From NCBI GenBank assembly GCA_030630585.1, contig DAOVMU010000056.1:1-8510 (forward strand): a stretch of 8,510 nucleotides of DNA, in the 5' to 3' direction. Position 1 is the first letter of the stretch; each line of letters opens with the position of its first letter. This document shows positions 5,804-8,510 of the stretch, piece after piece. Position numbers and translations under genes: made by a program. Under the pieces are notes generated by a model. It was not told where the DNA came from and ran no database searches. It worked only from the letters and a program-made list of their open reading frames with translations. The stretch comes from Candidatus Bathyarchaeota archaeon. GTDB lineage: Archaea; Thermoproteota; Bathyarchaeia; Bathyarchaeales; Bathycorpusculaceae.

Positions 5804-6579
5804 GCAGGCGCGAAGGCTGTTTGCTCATGATTTTCAAGTTGAAGAAAAAGACTGTGATTCTGCAACGGCTTTACAGGGACTACGTTCGTTATGTTGAGGA
5901 AATTTCTTTGATAGAGGAAGATTATCTTTGGCGGAACGTAAGTGTCTACATTGATGATTCACATGCTCTTCGAGATTTTCTCATTCTTCAGGAAGGCAAA
6001 AGTGTTAGCGCGTACATGACTGCGAAGAGCCCATTGGTTATTCCCAAATTTGCAGACATCTTAAAGGCTAGACGAGATTTTCGAATACATCTACAGACAT
6101 CGGTTGAAGTGGAATCTTATGTCAAACAATTGGTGAGATGGTTGCCTAACACTTACACTGTCCGCTACTGTCGTGCTGACTCCAAATCCTTCAAGCCACA
6201 CTGTTCACACAAGAAAAATGCCATCCGCTTGACACCCGTCAACATTAAAGAACTACAACCTTCATCTTCACCTCATTTTGTTGAACGTATAAAGACCGCA
6301 CCAGTGTATGGCTATGTAAATGAGAAAGGAGAATTAGTGGCTACCTCAGGAGTCGGTTTTCTCACTAAGAAGTCCTTCGCAATCACCTACACTGAGACTA
6401 ATCCGGAGTACAGAAGCCGAGGAATAGCGAAATGCTTGACATCCCTTGCTTCAAAACCCTTAATCAACAAAGGATTAGTTGGTGTGTATTCCGCTGACGT
6501 CACAAATAGACTGTCATTAAGAGTTGCAGGAGCCTTAGGCTTTCTACCGTATCAGGATCTGAAGTGCTTCTACAATTGA
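5797..6579 (+). CDS. GNAT family N-acetyltransferase, FR47-like C-terminal half (260 aa)
   Basis: This is a predicted acetyl-CoA-dependent acetyltransferase. The catalytic fold is in the C-terminal half (about 140-260): YGYVNEKGELVATSGVG (171-187) gives the central strands, then AITYTETNPEYRSRGIAKCL (195-214) with a canonical R-S-R-G-I-A acyl-CoA loop at 206-211, then GVYSADVTNRLSLRVAGALGF (229-249), the closing strand and helix. The N-terminal 140 residues look like a divergent substrate domain with basic and aromatic residues and a Cys/His-rich patch (Cys125, His135, Cys136, His138) that may be incidental. No membrane helix is present. The start is uncertain: ATG at 5797 lacks a well-spaced ribosome site, and Met11 (5827) is an alternative that begins at MIFKLKKK. 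It is not closely similar to the first GNAT protein. The substrate is unknown. Confidence 0.82.
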   Translation: MLSRREGCLLMIFKLKKKTVILQRLYRDYVRYVEEISLIEEDYLWRNVSVYIDDSHALRDFLILQEGKSVSAYMTAKSPLVIPKFADILKARRDFRIHLQTSVEVESYVKQLVRWLPNTYTVRYCRADSKSFKPHCSHKKNAIRLTPVNIKELQPSSSPHFVERIKTAPVYGYVNEKGELVATSGVGFLTKKSFAITYTETNPEYRSRGIAKCLTSLASKPLINKGLVGVYSADVTNRLSLRVAGALGFLPYQDLKCFYN

Positions 6580-6593
6580 AAGGTTTAGTCAAC

Positions 6594-6600
6594 TTTTTTT
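6594..6600 (+). terminator. Oligo-T terminator after the second GNAT gene
   Basis: Seven consecutive T lie 14 bases after the TGA at 6577-6579, matching the intrinsic archaeal pattern of a U tract without an obligatory hairpin. Confidence 0.5.
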
Positions 6601-6617
6601 GATAACGTGAGGTGTTT

Positions 6618-6635
6618 TCTTTTCGTTAGAAAAGA
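6618..6635. repeat. 7-bp perfect inverted repeat (hairpin with GTTA loop)
   Basis: TCTTTTC-GTTA-GAAAAGA forms a perfect 7-base-pair stem with a 4-base loop, lying between the T-tract terminator and the TATA-like box of the transporter gene. It is AT-rich and therefore weak as RNA. It may be an extra terminator element or an operator for the downstream gene. Confidence 0.4.
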
Positions 6636-6685
6636 TTGCGCCAAGAGTGTCAATAAGAATTTTGACATGATTTCAGAAGCTAAGC

Positions 6686-6693
6686 CTTATATC
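6686..6693 (+). promoter_or_regulatory. Candidate TATA box of the MFS transporter gene
   Basis: CTTATATC is centred 39 bases before the ATG at 6729. Transcription would begin around 6715, leaving a leader of 10 to 15 bases that holds the short GTGAT ribosome-binding element. Confidence 0.5.
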
Positions 6694-6728
6694 AGGAAGC
6701 CTTCACCGTTGATGGAAGAGTGATTCTT

Positions 6729-7979
6729 ATGGGGCTAGTGGACATTCTTAGGCAAGAGTTCTCCTTCATTACAGGCAACTATAGAACTCTGGTCATAAGC
6801 TGGATGATAATGGACCTTGCGATGGAGATGCCCCACCCAAACTTTCAATATTACGTGGAAGCCCTAGGTGGAACAGGCGTAACCCTAGGAATTATTGGTC
6901 TTGCCAACTTCTTCGCAATGGCGGCTGTAGCCTTCCCAGGCGGTTACCTTGCGGACAAATACGGAAGACGTTGGCTTATTACAACCATGACTTTTGCAAT
7001 GGCTCTGTCATTCCTGTTTTTTGCTTTTGCCCCAACATGGCACTTCATTTTATTGGGGTCAGTAGTGGGCAGCCTCTGTCTAATCTATCAACCAGCACTG
7101 TTTGCAATGGTTCAAGATTCGCTGCCATCAGAGCGTAGGGGCATGGGCTCTTCAATCATCCAGCTTATCCATGGCACCTTTAACACTCCGGGTCCAATAA
7201 TTGCAGGTTTTCTATTGCTGCAGTTTGGACTGGTTTCAAGTATGAGAATTATCTATTTGATCATGACAGCTCTTTTCCTTGCTGCAGCAGTATTTCGGCT
7301 CAGGTTGAAGGAAACCATTACGAATAGAGAACCAATGCGCTTCAGCTATTTCATCTCCTCATATCCGAAGGCCATTAAAGAAAGCTTTAACGTCTGGAAG
7401 GTTGTGCCACGAACAGTGTGGTGGCTGTTTGTCGTTAGGATTCTCATAATGTTTGGAATGTCAACTACTAATGTGATCAACGCGCTCTACGCAAGAGATG
7501 TGCTTGGAATACTGGAGGAGCAATGGTGGCTTGTGTTCATCCCCCTTTTACTGACTATGGTGGTAGCTTCTATTCCGATAGGTAAGACTGTTGACAAGGT
7601 TGGGAGGAAGATTCCATTAGTTCTCGGCTTATTCGTTCTCGGCGCCGCTACATTGATTTTTGTTAATGGCACCCTCTTGACCCTCATGATTGCCATGTCA
7701 TTGTTTGGAATTGCTTACATGCTGATAATGTCTGCATCAATGGCTCTTACCGCAGATCTTGTGCATCCAGTGAACAGGGGGAAAGTGGTGGGGTTCAGAA
7801 ACTTTGTTGGCTACATTGTGATGGGCATAGGCATGTTGGTGGGCAACTATCTCTACGTAAATTTTATTCCTCAGGCTCCCTTCATCGTGAATCTTGGATT
7901 GATTGCTCCAGCGCTCCTCTTAGTTCTGTTTCTGGTACATGAGCCAAAGAAACGAGTAGGCGCAGTCAGTCAAGCTTAG
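6729..7979 (+). CDS. Major facilitator superfamily (MFS) transporter (416-419 aa)
   Basis: This integral cytoplasmic-membrane protein has about 12 helices, as two six-helix halves, and probably moves a small molecule by proton coupling. Numbering from the GTG at 6720, the hallmark loop 2-3 motif is GYLADKYGRR (75-84), and a second copy GKTVDKVGRK (288-297) occupies loop 8-9. The loop after helix 4 has LPSERRGMGSS (135-145), also typical of the family. A cytoplasmic loop (about 194-230) joins the halves. Trp-rich segments TVWWLF and EQWWLVF flank helix 7. I prefer the ATG at 6729 because GTGAT lies 4 bases before it; the in-frame GTG at 6720 would add three residues. An efflux or drug-resistance type is most likely by similarity of pattern, but the substrate cannot be read. 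It has its own promoter and is convergent with the next gene. Confidence 0.92.
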   Translation: MGLVDILRQEFSFITGNYRTLVISWMIMDLAMEMPHPNFQYYVEALGGTGVTLGIIGLANFFAMAAVAFPGGYLADKYGRRWLITTMTFAMALSFLFFAFAPTWHFILLGSVVGSLCLIYQPALFAMVQDSLPSERRGMGSSIIQLIHGTFNTPGPIIAGFLLLQFGLVSSMRIIYLIMTALFLAAAVFRLRLKETITNREPMRFSYFISSYPKAIKESFNVWKVVPRTVWWLFVVRILIMFGMSTTNVINALYARDVLGILEEQWWLVFIPLLLTMVVASIPIGKTVDKVGRKIPLVLGLFVLGAATLIFVNGTLLTLMIAMSLFGIAYMLIMSASMALTADLVHPVNRGKVVGFRNFVGYIVMGIGMLVGNYLYVNFIPQAPFIVNLGLIAPALLLVLFLVHEPKKRVGAVSQA

Positions 7980-8027
7980 AAATTCAGAAAAGTGCCTGTG
8001 CGCTCAAAGAGGGTTAGTTAAGGAAAA

Positions 8028-8510
8028 TCAAAGGACCTTGGGATAGTTGTTTTCTTTCTTAACGATCGCGAAGACACCTAGCGCTCCAAGCATGCATAGG
8101 ACGGTTGCGATTATGCCGAAGGGTACTTCTGGAATAACGTGCCAAGATATTGCCTTTATTGCCACGATAGGATATTGATGTGGTCCCTGAAGCTTTCCCT
8201 CTTCATCGCAGAAAAGTGCTTGGACACCCCAATCACCCATCATGCTTAAGGTCTGATTGTCATATGCATCCCATACTGGCTTTCCGTCCCAAGTGTCACC
8301 GCTATTTGTGAGGGGTATGGGTCCTATGTCAAAGTGACTGCCGTTTGGTCTGTTCCATCTAAACACTACGTGTGTAGCGTCGGGATAAGGAGGCTCAGTT
8401 GTGGCAGCCCTCACTGTGGCGTTCTCACCTGCATAGAGTTCACCGCCATCCCAGGGCCATCTAGTAATGGCGTAACCTGAATTTAGCGCGTTAAGGCTGC
8501 CTCCAGTGGA
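8028..8510 (-). CDS. C-terminal part of a membrane-anchored surface protein with a PEFG-like tail (partial)
   Basis: The frame is open without a stop from 8028 to the window edge (160 residues visible), so the real start lies beyond 8510 and the GTG at 8414 is internal. The visible ectodomain is rich in Gly, Trp, Pro, Asp and Asn, reading like beta-sandwich surface domains (GENATVRAATTEPPYPDATH, then VVFRWNRPNGSHFDIGPI). It is followed by VIPEVPFG, a hydrophobic helix (IIATVLCMLGALGVFAIV) and a short basic tail (KKENNYPKVL). That tripartite end resembles archaeal PEF/PEFG-CTERM sorting signals, recognised by archaeosortase-like enzymes, or a simple C-terminal anchor. The bulk would face outside the cell. 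The family is unknown; no sortase gene is in the window. Confidence 0.7.
   Translation of the reverse strand, partial: STGGSLNALNSGYAITRWPWDGGELYAGENATVRAATTEPPYPDATHVVFRWNRPNGSHFDIGPIPLTNSGDTWDGKPVWDAYDNQTLSMMGDWGVQALFCDEEGKLQGPHQYPIVAIKAISWHVIPEVPFGIIATVLCMLGALGVFAIVKKENNYPKVL

Noticed and set aside
248..6579. The two GNAT genes as flanks of a duplicated or mobile segment
   Set aside because: The two proteins are not similar beyond the general fold, and no terminal repeats or recombinase genes are visible.
8028..8414. A complete 128-residue protein starting at the GTG at 8414
   Set aside because: The frame stays open to the window edge with the same composition, and the GTG falls inside a continuous domain-like stretch (GENATVRAATTEPP), so it is an internal valine of a longer protein.

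Overview
The window most likely comes from an uncultured archaeon of the Bathyarchaeia/Thaumarchaeota side of the TACK group. This is inferred from protein features, not from a marker gene. Two small proteins look like stand-alone NitrOD5 (formerly DUF3227) domains, which I know mainly from Thaumarchaeota and relatives. The right-edge surface protein ends in an IPEVPFG-plus-membrane-helix tail resembling archaeal PEFG-type sorting tails. Several genes have TATA-like boxes at archaeal spacing. Base composition is moderately AT-rich. No rRNA, tRNA, CRISPR array or transposase was seen.

Layout. Bases 1-247 hold a possible minus-strand partial gene running off the left edge (weak) and the promoter of the first plus-strand gene. 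Bases 248-1156 (+) encode a tandem GNAT acetyltransferase. Bases 1228-5515 (-) hold a four-gene signalling cluster, in transcription order: NitrOD5 protein B (5515-5123), NitrOD5 protein A (5026-4700), a 1016-residue soluble PAS-PAS-PAS-GAF-GAF histidine kinase (4703-1653), and a receiver-only response regulator (1701-1228). Bases 5516-5796 are intergenic, with the promoter of B and a tiny ORF behind a strong Shine-Dalgarno sequence. Bases 5797-6579 (+) encode a second, unrelated GNAT protein. Bases 6729-7979 (+) encode a 12-helix MFS transporter. Bases 8028-8510 (-) hold the C-terminal part of a membrane-anchored surface protein that continues beyond the window.

The signalling cluster is the most interesting part. 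A and the kinase overlap by 4 bases. The kinase and regulator overlap by 49 bases, with a near-perfect Shine-Dalgarno inside the kinase gene. The regulator has no DNA-binding domain, so the usual output step is missing, and the paralogous NitrOD5 proteins (41 of 74 aligned residues identical by hand count) are plausible partners or outputs. The kinase has no membrane segment. Its first two PAS domains each carry the same C-x10-C-x2-C cysteine pattern, suggesting a metal, Fe-S or thiol-redox input. The inferred circuit is cytoplasmic sensing, phosphotransfer to the lone receiver, then an effect through protein contacts. Only the order, the overlaps and the domain motifs are seen directly. The flanking acetyltransferases, transporter and surface protein have no evident functional tie to it.
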